Source: Gillisella vitis (GTDB taxonomy: Bacteria > Pseudomonadota > Alphaproteobacteria > Rhizobiales > Rhizobiaceae). Taken from it: a DNA stretch of 64,000 bases. The notes below the pieces were generated by a model. It was not told the DNA's origin and made no database searches. It saw nothing but the letters and a program-made list of their open reading frames with translations. Shown here piece after piece: positions 53,524 through 62,132 of this stretch (its first letter is position 1; each line of letters opens with the position of its first letter). Location: assembly GCF_001541345.2 (NCBI RefSeq), contig NZ_LMVL02000003.1, positions 434,001 to 498,000 of the forward strand, in the 5' to 3' direction. Both the position numbers and the translations under genes were made by a program.

Positions 53524-54876
53524 ATGCCAGCCAAAGCGCTTCTCTCAAAATATGCCGCCGCCGTTCCGCGCTACACGAGTTATCCGACGGCGCCGCATTT
53601 TCATACCGGTATCGACTGCGGCAATTATGCGCACTGGCTATCGCTGCTGGGGCAGGGGCAGACGATCTCTCTTTATATTCATATTCCATACTGCGACAGG
53701 CTCTGCTGGTTTTGCGCCTGCCATACCAAACATACACTAAAGTATGAGCCGATAACCGCTTATCTTGCTGCGCTTTTCAGCGAGATCGAAAATACCGCCA
53801 GGCTTGTCGGTCGCGAAGCAGTGGTGACGGCTGTGCATCTCGGCGGCGGCTCTCCCACCATGCTGCGCCCGCAGGACATGGTGACGCTGATGGACCGGCT
53901 CCGGGCAAATTTTACCTTTGCCGATGAGGCGGAAATCAGCGTCGAAATGGACCCGAACGATCTCGACGAAGCCCGCTACGATGCACTTGCGTCCATTGGT
54001 TTGACGCGGGCAAGTCTCGGTGTTCAGGATTTCGATCCCGTGGTTCAGAAGGCGATTAACCGTCTCCAGACCTTCGAACAGACTAAATCAGTGGTTGAGC
54101 AGGTGCGTAAGCGCGGTGCCACCTCGGTCAATTGCGATATTCTCTATGGTCTTCCCTATCAGACCCTCGAAAGTCTGGAGAAAACTGTCCTCGATATCGT
54201 GTCGTTGAAGCCGGATCGGATCGCTCTATTCGGCTATGCCCACGTGCCCTGGATGAAAAAGCATCAGACGCTGATCCCCGAGAATGCCTTGCCTGACATC
54301 GTCATGCGCTATGAACAGATGGTGAGGGCCTCGGCCATGCTGGTTGCGGCTGGTTATGATGCCATTGGAATCGACCATTTTGCATTGCCCGAGGATAGTT
54401 TGGCTATCGCGGCACGACAAAAGCGGCTGCGGCGCAATTTCCAGGGGTACACGACTGACGGCGCCGATGCCTTGATCGGACTTGGCGCTTCTTCGATCAG
54501 CCAACTGCCGCAAGGCTATGTACAGAACATGCCCGCGACGGGAGAATATCAGCGTCTTGTCAGTGAAAATGGGCTTGCAGCGACAAGAGGTATTGCTCTG
54601 AGCGGCGATGACCGGGTGCGTGCTGCCGTCATCGAACAGATCATGTGCGAGTTCGGCTTTTCCTTTGCCGAGATCCGGCAAGCTTTTCCAGATGTCGCCG
54701 AGAATGTGATCGCAGAAGCCAAGGTATTCACGGCTTCCAACGGTGACGACCTCTGCCGGATCGACCGGGAGTGTTTTACTCTGACCCCCACCGGGCGGCT
54801 CTTTGCCCGCAGCGTCGCGGCAACGTTCGATTGCTACTTTTCCAGCGGCAAGGCCCGTCATTCCATTGCGGTTTGA
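53524..54876 (+). CDS. hemN: Oxygen-independent coproporphyrinogen III oxidase
   Basis: Radical-SAM enzyme (450 aa) that makes protoporphyrinogen IX without oxygen for haem synthesis in microaerobic cells. The cluster motif is YCDRLCWFCAC (Cys57, 61, 64), preceded by SLYIHIPY. LGGGSPTML, EMDPNDLD and RASLGVQDFDPVVQKAINR are typical of HemN rather than HemW. An FNR box lies 64 bp upstream, and the oxygen regulator fnrN is divergent, which fits induction at low oxygen. Confidence 0.96.
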   Translation: MPAKALLSKYAAAVPRYTSYPTAPHFHTGIDCGNYAHWLSLLGQGQTISLYIHIPYCDRLCWFCACHTKHTLKYEPITAYLAALFSEIENTARLVGREAVVTAVHLGGGSPTMLRPQDMVTLMDRLRANFTFADEAEISVEMDPNDLDEARYDALASIGLTRASLGVQDFDPVVQKAINRLQTFEQTKSVVEQVRKRGATSVNCDILYGLPYQTLESLEKTVLDIVSLKPDRIALFGYAHVPWMKKHQTLIPENALPDIVMRYEQMVRASAMLVAAGYDAIGIDHFALPEDSLAIAARQKRLRRNFQGYTTDGADALIGLGASSISQLPQGYVQNMPATGEYQRLVSENGLAATRGIALSGDDRVRAAVIEQIMCEFGFSFAEIRQAFPDVAENVIAEAKVFTASNGDDLCRIDRECFTLTPTGRLFARSVAATFDCYFSSGKARHSIAV

Positions 54877-54983
54877 CGAATAAGTCTGCATTTTTGCTGC
54901 GAGCCCACAAAACAGGCCATTGGCTTTTGTCCGAGTTTTGCCTATGTGGGACGCTGAATTTGAAATTCTGAAGGATAATTGGC

Positions 54984-55262
54984 TTGACCGCTACATTTGA
55001 CAAAGTTGCCGACATCATTGCTGAGACCAGCGAGATCGATCGGGAAACCATCACTCCAGAGAGCCACACGATCGATGACCTTGGAATCGACAGCCTCGAT
55101 TTCCTTGACATCGTTTTCGCGATCGACAAGGAATTCGGCATCAAGATTCCGCTCGAACAGTGGACCCAGGATGTCAACGAGGGCAAGGTTTCCACGGAAG
55201 AATATTTCGTGCTCAAGAACCTCTGCTCCAAGATCGACGAACTCAGGGCCGCCAAGGCTTGA
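54984..55262 (+). CDS. acpXL: Specialised acyl carrier protein AcpXL
   Basis: Carries the growing very-long-chain hydroxy-fatty acid (27-OH-C28:0 type) for lipid A (92 aa). The phosphopantetheine serine is Ser37 in [11 protein letters not shown], and the sequence [19 protein letters not shown] is characteristic of AcpXL rather than the housekeeping ACP. The start is TTG 54984 with AAGGA 8-9 bases upstream. First gene of the acpXL-fabZ-KS-KS-adh-lpxXL cluster. Confidence 0.95.
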   Translation: MTATFDKVADIIAETSEIDRETITPESHTIDDLGIDSLDFLDIVFAIDKEFGIKIPLEQWTQDVNEGKVSTEEYFVLKNLCSKIDELRAAKA

Positions 55263-55324
55263 TCCGTTCAGGCCAAGGCTTGATCTGCTTAGGATTGTCA
55301 CTGCCATTGCCGGGGGATCGCTGA

Positions 55325-55798
55325 ATGCTGCTGGAATATTTCCAGATGATCGACAAGGTCGAGACGGTGGATCTGTCTGCCCTGACCTTGAAGGCCCAAT
55401 CGGTGGTGCCGGAAAATAGTCCCGTCTTCGAAGGGCATTTTCCGGGCATGCCTTTGGTGCCCGGCGTTCTGTTGATCGAAACCATGGCGCAGGCTTCGGG
55501 GCTGCTGGTGCTGGCGGTGACAAAGTTTGCCTCGATGCCGTTCCTGATGTCGGTAGACGGTGCCAAGATGCGCAGCTTTGTCGAGCCGAACGCGGTTCTG
55601 GATATCGAGGCGCATCTGGAGCACGAAGGGTCAGGCTTTGCAGTCACCAAGGCGAAGATCACCTCTGCCGGCAAGAAAGTCGCGGATTGCCAGTTGAAGC
55701 TGCGCACCATGTCTTTTGACGAAGTGCCGCTGGGCGATATCGTTCGCAGCCGCGCCGAGCAGATCGGCCTGATGGCGGCGATTGCCGCTGCGCAATAG
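55325..55798 (+). CDS. 3-hydroxyacyl-ACP dehydratase, FabZ-like (C28 lipid A cluster)
   Basis: Dehydratase (157 aa) for the elongation cycle that builds the C28 acyl chain on AcpXL. Hot-dog fold with the FabZ active site: His38 in FEGHFPGMPLVPGVLLIE and Glu52 in IETMAQASG. It is 62 bp after acpXL; a GCCAAGGCTTGATC direct repeat spans the acpXL stop and this gap. Called fabZXL in rhizobial literature. Confidence 0.92.
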   Translation: MLLEYFQMIDKVETVDLSALTLKAQSVVPENSPVFEGHFPGMPLVPGVLLIETMAQASGLLVLAVTKFASMPFLMSVDGAKMRSFVEPNAVLDIEAHLEHEGSGFAVTKAKITSAGKKVADCQLKLRTMSFDEVPLGDIVRSRAEQIGLMAAIAAAQ

Positions 55799-56087
55799 AG
55801 TTTATCAGGGGAAACTTGGAAACCGGTTTTCCTGAAAAGACAAACTCAAACAAAGAGAGTGAGAATCTGTATGGTTCAATGAACCTGGCGGATTCTAAGT
55901 GAGATCTTTAAAGTTTCGTCAATAAGGCCGCCGCTTTTGTGCGCGGCCTTATTGCGTAAAGCCGTCTGTCGGAGTAGGGCATGGCGGCCCTTGCAGGCCT
56001 TGGAGCTTTCGGGCTCGGACCTGGGAATGGACGGTATGTCGTGGTGCTGGCGCTGAGCGCTCTACACTGCTGAAGAAGGTTATAGAC
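55799..56087. other. Gap inside the C28 cluster with two hairpins
   Basis: 289 bp, unusual in an otherwise tight cluster. GGTTCA-A-TGAACC lies at 55873-55885, and AATAAGGCCGC...GCGGCCTTATT (11-bp perfect stem) at 55921-55953. Neither is followed by a T-run. An internal promoter or processing site is possible. Confidence 0.5.
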
Positions 56088-57293
56088 ATGCATAAGACGC
56101 CCAACGATGTGGTGATCACCGGCATTGGCATTGTCAGCTGCCACGGAACCGGCAAGGAGCCGCACCTTGCGCTTCTGTCTGCGGGAACGGCAGCCGTGCC
56201 GCCGGTCGAGGTGGAAAAATTTGCGCCTTATCCCATTCATCCGATGCCGCAGATCGATTGGTCGACCCAGATCGCCAAGCGTGGCGACCAGCGGCAGATG
56301 GAAAACTGGCAGAGGCTCGGCGTCTATGCTGCCGGTCTGGCGCTCGATGATGCCGGGCTGAAGGACGATGTGCAGGCCTGCGCCACGATGGACATGATCG
56401 TGGCAGCCGGTGGCGGTGAGCGTGACATCAATGTCGATACGCTGATCGTCAATGAAGGGCTGAAGCGCAACGATCGCGCCCAGCTGGTCAATGAAAAACT
56501 GACGACCGAGCTGCGCCCGACCCTGTTTCTGGCCCAGCTCTCCAATCTGATGGCGGGTAATATCTCCATCGTCCACAAGGTCACTGGGTCCTCGCGCACC
56601 TTCATGGGCGAAGAGGCCGCCGGTATTTCTGCCATCGAGACCGCGTTTGCGCGCATTCGCGCCGGTCAATCCACCCATTCGCTGGTGGGTGGCGCGTTCG
56701 TGGCCGATCGTGATGATATTTTTCTGCTGGTGGAAGGCATTCAAGCCCATACGACCGGCCCCTGGAAACCGCTTTGGCAGCGCCAGAGCGGCGAGGGCGG
56801 CGGCATGGTTCTCGGCACGGTCGGCGCATTTCTGGTTCTGGAACAGCGCGCTTATGCCGAGGCTCGGGGCGCCCATATCTACGCCGTGCTCGACGCTATC
56901 GAGGGCGACCGTGGTCAGCGTGCCGATGGCGGGCTGGAAAAACGTTTGAGCCGCATGGCAGATTCTGTCGGCAAGGATATTGATGCAGATGCTTTGGTTC
57001 TGTCGGGAGCAAGCGGCCTGCATGAGATTTCCGCCCGGGAAAAGACAGCGCTGGAAAAAGCCTTTCCAGGTGCGGCCATTCGCGGCTTCGGTGGCATAAC
57101 CGGCCACGGGCTGGAAGCACAGTTTCCGCTGGGGCTGGCGCTGGCGGCGCTGGCGCTGGATGGAGAAACCATCGTTCCGGCTTTCGATCCCACCGGCGAA
57201 GCAGGGATGACCAAACCGGCAAGCCAGGCCATTGTCACCACGGTCGGCTATGTGCGTGGCGAAGGCATGGCCCACCTGTCGGCTGAGGCGTGA
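56088..57293 (+). CDS. Ketosynthase-like partner lacking catalytic Cys (chain-length-factor-like)
   Basis: A 401-residue beta-ketoacyl-ACP synthase homologue of the C28 cluster (fabF2XL in rhizobia). The region aligned with the nucleophile loop reads ISIVHKVTGSSRTFMGEE, with no cysteine; the protein has only two cysteines (18 and 98). The NAHGTST histidine is replaced by LSGASGLHE, while a later ITGHGLE keeps its histidine. Together with the intact KS encoded 10 bp downstream, this resembles the KS-alpha/KS-beta pairs of type II polyketide synthases, where KS-beta sets chain length. That role is inferred. Confidence 0.88.
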   Translation: MHKTPNDVVITGIGIVSCHGTGKEPHLALLSAGTAAVPPVEVEKFAPYPIHPMPQIDWSTQIAKRGDQRQMENWQRLGVYAAGLALDDAGLKDDVQACATMDMIVAAGGGERDINVDTLIVNEGLKRNDRAQLVNEKLTTELRPTLFLAQLSNLMAGNISIVHKVTGSSRTFMGEEAAGISAIETAFARIRAGQSTHSLVGGAFVADRDDIFLLVEGIQAHTTGPWKPLWQRQSGEGGGMVLGTVGAFLVLEQRAYAEARGAHIYAVLDAIEGDRGQRADGGLEKRLSRMADSVGKDIDADALVLSGASGLHEISAREKTALEKAFPGAAIRGFGGITGHGLEAQFPLGLALAALALDGETIVPAFDPTGEAGMTKPASQAIVTTVGYVRGEGMAHLSAEA

Positions 57294-57303
57294 GGAGAGA
57301 GAC

Positions 57304-58605
57304 ATGACACAATCCGGTTATGAGTCCCGTTTCAAGGATCATCTCGGTCGTCCGATTATCGCCGTCACAGGCATGGGCGTCATCACCTCGCTTGGTCAAG
57401 GGCTTGCCGACAATTGGGCAAAGCTGACCGGTGGCGTGTCCGGCATCCACAAGATCACCCGGTTTCCGACCGAAGGCCTCAATACCCGCATCAGTGGCAC
57501 GGTAGACTTCATCGATATTCCGGCCATCAACGCGGTCGAGCGCTCCTATGCCATGGCACGGGAAACCACCATCGAGGCATTGGCCCAGGCTGGCCTGTCC
57601 GGCGATTTCGAAGGCCCGCTGTTTCTGGCCGCCCCGCCAGTCGAGCCGGAATGGGACGATCGGTTTGCGCTTGCTGAACGCGCACCTGCGGAAAGCGCCG
57701 AGGGCCATGCCTATCAGCGGCTGCTGGCTGCCATGCGCGCCGAGGCCGATCCGGTGTTTCTGGAGGCCGTACAGTTCGGCTCGATTTCCGAGCGGCTTGC
57801 CGACCGGTTCGGCACGCGTGGCCTGCCAGTGACCTTGTCGACGGCCTGCGCTTCGGGCGCCACAGCGATCCAGCTCGGTGTTGAGGCCATTCGCCAGGGT
57901 CGTACGGATCGGGCGTTGACAGTGGCAACCGATGGTTCCGTCGGCGCCGAGGCGCTGATCCGCTTTGCGCTACTCTCGGCATTGTCGACCCAGAACGATC
58001 CGCCGGAAAAGGCATCCAAACCCTTCAGCAAGGATCGCGACGGTTTCGTCATCGCCGAAGGTGCGGCAACGCTGGTGCTGGAATCGCTCGAAGCCGCCAT
58101 TGCCCGTGGCGCAAAGGTGCTTGGCATCATGAAGGGCTGTGGTGAAAAGGCCGACCATTTCCACCGCACCCGTTCCTCACCAGATGGTGGTCCGGCCATC
58201 GCCACAATCCGTGCCGCGCTTGAAGATGCCGGTCTTACAGATCAAGGCATCGGCTATATCAATGCCCATGGCACCTCGACGCCGGAAAACGACAAGATGG
58301 AATATGGTGCCATGCTGTCGGTGTTCGGTGAGCGGTTGAAGGACCAGATTCCGGTGTCGTCCAACAAGTCGATGATTGGCCACACGTTGACGGCGGCCGG
58401 TGCGGTCGAAGCGGTGTTTTCGATCCAGACCATGCTGACCGGTACCCTGCCGCCGACCATCAACTATACCAATCCAGATCCGACCGTGGAGCTGGACGTG
58501 GTGCCGAACGTCAAGCGCGACGCACAGGTTTCGGCCGTGCTATCCAATAGTTTCGGCTTTGGCGGGCAGAATGCCAGCCTTGTCATGACCCTTGAACCTG
58601 CCTGA
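57304..58605 (+). CDS. Beta-ketoacyl-ACP synthase (catalytic KS of the C28 cluster)
   Basis: Elongating ketosynthase (433 aa; fabF1XL in rhizobia). The full catalytic triad is present: Cys182 in TLSTACASGATA, His322 in INAHGTSTPEND, His360 in KSMIGHTLTAAG. ATG 57304 has GGAGAGAGAC directly upstream; the frame extends 24 codons into the previous gene without support. Lies 10 bp after the KS-beta-like gene, so the two are co-translated and probably form a heterodimer. Confidence 0.94.
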   Translation: MTQSGYESRFKDHLGRPIIAVTGMGVITSLGQGLADNWAKLTGGVSGIHKITRFPTEGLNTRISGTVDFIDIPAINAVERSYAMARETTIEALAQAGLSGDFEGPLFLAAPPVEPEWDDRFALAERAPAESAEGHAYQRLLAAMRAEADPVFLEAVQFGSISERLADRFGTRGLPVTLSTACASGATAIQLGVEAIRQGRTDRALTVATDGSVGAEALIRFALLSALSTQNDPPEKASKPFSKDRDGFVIAEGAATLVLESLEAAIARGAKVLGIMKGCGEKADHFHRTRSSPDGGPAIATIRAALEDAGLTDQGIGYINAHGTSTPENDKMEYGAMLSVFGERLKDQIPVSSNKSMIGHTLTAAGAVEAVFSIQTMLTGTLPPTINYTNPDPTVELDVVPNVKRDAQVSAVLSNSFGFGGQNASLVMTLEPA

Positions 58606-58681
58606 TAAGGCTTCACCCGGCCCGGACACGACCGGGACAGGAAAGACAATAAAATAAGCCCTTGGGCGAAGGAAGATAGCC

Positions 58682-59710
58682 ATGCGCGCATTGCAATTGA
58701 TCGAAGACCGTAAGCTTGAAATCACCGACCTGCCGGAGCCGGATGCGCCCGGTCCCGGTGAAGTGACGCTGCGGGTCAAGGCGGTGGCGCTGAACCATAT
58801 CGATGTCTGGGGCTGGCGCGGCATGGCGTTTGCCAAGCGCAAGATGCCGCTGGTGATCGGTGCGGAAGCCTCCGGCGTGGTCGAGGCTATCGGTCCCGGC
58901 GTCGGCAATATCCTGCCCGGCCAGCTGGCGGCGGTTTACGGCGCACGCACCTGCGGCCTCTGCAAGCCCTGCCGTGATGGCCGCGACAATCTCTGCGAAC
59001 ATGTCGGCGGTGTGCATGGCTTCCATCTCGACGGCTTTGCCCAGGAAAAAATCAATATTCCGGCTCGTCTGCTGGTTCCTGCCCCTCCGGGCGTCGATGC
59101 CATTGCCGCAGCGCTCGCGCCGGTCACGTTCGGCACCGTTGAGCATATGCTGTTCGACAATGCCAAGCTGGAGCCGGGTGAAACCATTCTCGTTCATGCC
59201 GGCGGCTCCGGCATCGGTACGGCGGCCATTCAACTGGCCAAGAAGATTGGCTGCACGGTGATCACCACCGTCGGCTCGGACGACAAGATCGAGCGGGCGC
59301 GGGCGCTGGGCGCCGATCACGTCATCAATTACCGCACGGACCGGTTTGAAGGCGTGGTGCGCAAGCTGACCAAGAAGAAGGGCGTCGACGTGGTGTTCGA
59401 ACATGTCGGCAAGGACACCTGGGCAGGCTCCATGCTGTGCATGAAGCGCGGCGGGCGCCTTGTGACTTGCGGCTCGACATCAGGCGTTTCGACCGACCTG
59501 AACCTGATGATGCTGTTCCAGCAGCAATTGAAACTGCTCGGCTCGTTTGGCTGCCGGATGGAAAACATGGCCAACGCCATGCAGAAAATGGCTCGTGGCC
59601 TTGTTCATCCTGTTATCGATACGCAGGTGACGTTCGAAGATATCGACGTGGCGCTGACCCGGATGGAAAGCCGCCAGATCTTTGGCAAAATCATCCTGAA
59701 AATGGATTGA
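58682..59710 (+). CDS. Zinc-type alcohol dehydrogenase family protein (adhXL)
   Basis: Medium-chain dehydrogenase/reductase (342 aa). The GroES-like N-terminal domain has the GAEASGVVEAIGPGV segment. The structural-zinc cysteines are clustered in TCGLCKPCRDGRDNLCEH, and the Rossmann motif is HAGGSGIGTAAIQLA (about 172-186). In the rhizobial C28 cluster an alcohol dehydrogenase of this kind is conserved, possibly for the enoyl-reduction step or omega-end chemistry; the exact reaction is unsettled. Two bases separate it from lpxXL. Confidence 0.9.
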   Translation: MRALQLIEDRKLEITDLPEPDAPGPGEVTLRVKAVALNHIDVWGWRGMAFAKRKMPLVIGAEASGVVEAIGPGVGNILPGQLAAVYGARTCGLCKPCRDGRDNLCEHVGGVHGFHLDGFAQEKINIPARLLVPAPPGVDAIAAALAPVTFGTVEHMLFDNAKLEPGETILVHAGGSGIGTAAIQLAKKIGCTVITTVGSDDKIERARALGADHVINYRTDRFEGVVRKLTKKKGVDVVFEHVGKDTWAGSMLCMKRGGRLVTCGSTSGVSTDLNLMMLFQQQLKLLGSFGCRMENMANAMQKMARGLVHPVIDTQVTFEDIDVALTRMESRQIFGKIILKMD

Positions 59711-59712
59711 TC

Positions 59713-60645
59713 ATGCTCCGTCGGGTTCTAACAAAGGTCGTGTTGGGCCTGCGGAAATTTCCACAATGGCTGGTGGCCAAGTTCATCCTGGTCTTGCTGA
59801 CGCTACTGAAACTGTTTCCTGCCGATACAGCCTTGAACGGTGCGGATCGGCTGGTACGGTTTATCGGTCCGAAGCTGAAGCGCCACCGGTTGATGCTGAC
59901 CAATCTGCGCAATGCCTTTCCGGAAAAGTCCGAGGTGGAAATCGAGACTATCGCGCTGGCCGCCTGGGGTCATATGGGCCGGCAGATCGCCGAATATGTG
60001 TTTCTGGACGAGTTGTTCGATTTCGACCCGGACAAGCTGGGAGAGGGCCGCGTCGAGGTTTCCGGCATTCCGATCTTTATGGACCTGCTGGAAAATCCGC
60101 GCCCGTTCATCGTTTTTACCGGCCATACCGGCAATTTCGAAATGCTGCCGGTGGCGGGCGCTGCCTTCGGTCTTTATGTGACGGTGCTGTTTCGCCCGCC
60201 CAACAATCCCTACATAGCCGATATGGTGTTCGATTTCCGGCGGGCGCGGATGGGCAATCTCGTGCCCTCCCATGCCGGTTCGTCCTTTCATCTGGCGCGA
60301 CAGCTGGAAGCAGGCAAAGGGGTCGGCGTGCTGGTCGATCAGAAGTTCAAGAAGGGCCAGCCCACGACATTCTTTGGCAGCGAAGTGCGCACCAATCCGC
60401 TACTGGCCAAGCTGGTGCGACAGTTCGGCTGCGATATTTATCCGGCCCGCTGTATCCGTCTGCCCGGCAATCGTTACCGGCTGGAAATCGAACCGAAGGT
60501 GGATATACCCAAGGATGGTCAGGGCCGGGTCGATGTTCAGGCAACTGCGCAAATGCTGAACGACAAGGTCGAGAGCTGGGTGCGCGAATGTCCCGAGCAA
60601 TGGCTCTGGTATCACGACCGCTGGAACATCAAGAAAACACTTTGA
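59713..60645 (+). CDS. lpxXL: Lipid A C28 acyltransferase LpxXL
   Basis: Transfers the very-long-chain acyl group from AcpXL to lipid A, making the membrane-spanning secondary chain (310 aa). LpxL/LpxM-family features are the N-terminal membrane helix, the H-x4-E active site GHTGNFEM (His138, Glu143), VLFRPPNNPYI and LVDQKFKKGQPTTFFG. ATG 59713 lies 2 bp after the dehydrogenase stop. The 3' end overlaps the convergent gene by 17 bp. Confidence 0.94.
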   Translation: MLRRVLTKVVLGLRKFPQWLVAKFILVLLTLLKLFPADTALNGADRLVRFIGPKLKRHRLMLTNLRNAFPEKSEVEIETIALAAWGHMGRQIAEYVFLDELFDFDPDKLGEGRVEVSGIPIFMDLLENPRPFIVFTGHTGNFEMLPVAGAAFGLYVTVLFRPPNNPYIADMVFDFRRARMGNLVPSHAGSSFHLARQLEAGKGVGVLVDQKFKKGQPTTFFGSEVRTNPLLAKLVRQFGCDIYPARCIRLPGNRYRLEIEPKVDIPKDGQGRVDVQATAQMLNDKVESWVRECPEQWLWYHDRWNIKKTL

Positions 60646-61609
60646 AGTCCGCTCTGGCCTTCTCAGCTTGGGACAAGTCAGCTCTCGTTTGTTCGGTTTG
60701 AGGCGGCGTCAAAACGTTGGCCTGCGCAACGGCTGTCCAAAAGGCAGTGTTGATGGCTTCAAACTTTGTCGATTGCCAATGGAAGTAATCATCGACAAAA
60801 CGCTGTGACAGCCAGACATTGCCGCGGCGGCGCGGCAATTCCCAGCCCAGCAGTTCTTCTTCCTGCGGCTTCTTGAACATCCGCTTCAGGTTGGTGATCG
60901 AGATCAGATAGGTCTCTCCAAGCGCGGCAAGGCTGATTGGTCCCAGCCGATAGAGCCCATCGGCATCGGGACGATCCGGGATCTGGCTGATCATGCCGTG
61001 CAACACCATGCCCCCCATGTCCGAATTGAGAAAGGGAGCTATCGTCTCACGCGGTATGCGCCAATCGGGGTCCACCACCAAAGCCTGGGCGATGATCGGT
61101 TGGGCAATCCTGAAAATAAGCGGATTGGCATCGGCAAGGGCGCGGCGACCTCCATCGTCCAACCGGTCAAGGCAATCCAGATGCCCCAGAAACCAGGAGA
61201 TCATTGCTGCCTCGGTTGCTGCCGTTGGGACCAGGATGCGCATTCGCCGATCGGCTGGGTTTTCTATTTCCTCGATAAATTTATAGGCGGACAATTCGGC
61301 CAGAAATGACGCTGCGGTATTGCGGCTTGCCGCGCCCAATTGCATCGCCGCCTCCATGAAGCGGGAGGCCGTCAGACCTGAAAGCGGATCTTCCGGGGTT
61401 CGCTGCAAGGCAAGCGCATACATGGAATGCGACATCAACCATTTGCGGTGACAGGCCTTGAGGCGTGACAGGCGCGGTGTCTTAAGATGTATCCCAATCA
61501 GGTGTCGGGCGATTTCCCGCTCGATTTCCGGAAAAGCCGGATGAGCAGCGATAGCCTCACGGCTCAGAAGGGATGGGGATGAGATGTTTGAACGCGGAGA
61601 TGACAACAT
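60629..61609 (-). CDS. Uncharacterised protein, possible winged-helix regulator
   Basis: A 326-residue protein, soluble, with no signal peptide. A central segment (SGLTASRFMEAAMQLGAASR, then FLAELSAYKFIEEI and an RMRILVPT wing) could be a winged helix resembling MarR-like folds. A second similar block (GPISLAALGETYLISITNLKRM, about 235-256) looks like another HTH followed by a strand-turn-strand. ATG 61609 is chosen; the frame opens at TTG 61627. No ribosome site is clear. The 3' end overlaps lpxXL by 17 bp in convergent orientation, so each transcript runs antisense to the other's end. Family not recognised. Confidence 0.6.
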   Translation of the reverse strand: MLSSPRSNISSPSLLSREAIAAHPAFPEIEREIARHLIGIHLKTPRLSRLKACHRKWLMSHSMYALALQRTPEDPLSGLTASRFMEAAMQLGAASRNTAASFLAELSAYKFIEEIENPADRRMRILVPTAATEAAMISWFLGHLDCLDRLDDGGRRALADANPLIFRIAQPIIAQALVVDPDWRIPRETIAPFLNSDMGGMVLHGMISQIPDRPDADGLYRLGPISLAALGETYLISITNLKRMFKKPQEEELLGWELPRRRGNVWLSQRFVDDYFHWQSTKFEAINTAFWTAVAQANVLTPPQTEQTRADLSQAEKARADFKVFS

Positions 61610-62132
61610 CTGTGTTGAACCCGACAATGACGAATAGCAATACGTGTTTCTTGACTGCAGTCTTAGTGAACGCTCTATGGCAACAAGAATAGCGGTAAGC
61701 CAGGCAACTTCCGGTTAATCTTCATCCAAGATCATCGTGCTACCTTGTATTTTCATTGCGTTGCCGATGCAACGAGCATGCTCAAAACATACGTGCTTTG
61801 TCCCATAAAATATATGGGAATAAAAATTCCTGTTTAACAATCTGTCTTTGGTATTCTCCTGCCGATATCATGGGCGGTGCGGCCCCTCGAGAACTTGAAT
61901 ATTTCGAAGTAGTTTCAAGCATATTTGATTGGCATTTACGCGAGCACGATGACCCTTGCTGTCAATTATATCAGGTGGGACGTGCGGCCAAAATCCATCT
62001 TCTCGGTTTGTTTCCGGCAATAGAGCAGCGCCTTCTATGCTCTTTTGAGGAAACAGGAACGCACGATTTTTCGTCTCAGCAGGTTGTTTTGGGCCGTTGC
62101 AGTCCACCGATGGCCGGGTTAAACCTTGAGCC
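61610..62132. other. Intergenic region, no supported feature
   Basis: About 520 bp between divergent genes, AT-rich around 61780-61960. The open frame 61756-62136 has no recognised domain and overlaps the nadE start. Promoters for both flanking genes are expected but not resolved. Confidence 0.4.

Noticed and set aside
55908-57305. 465-residue minus-strand ORF
   Set aside because: Antisense shadow of the KS-beta-like gene; low-complexity His/Arg-rich translation typical of shadow frames.
59437-59712. Extended N-terminus for LpxXL
   Set aside because: The extension overlaps the dehydrogenase gene out of frame; ATG 59713, 2 bp after its stop, gives the normal family length.
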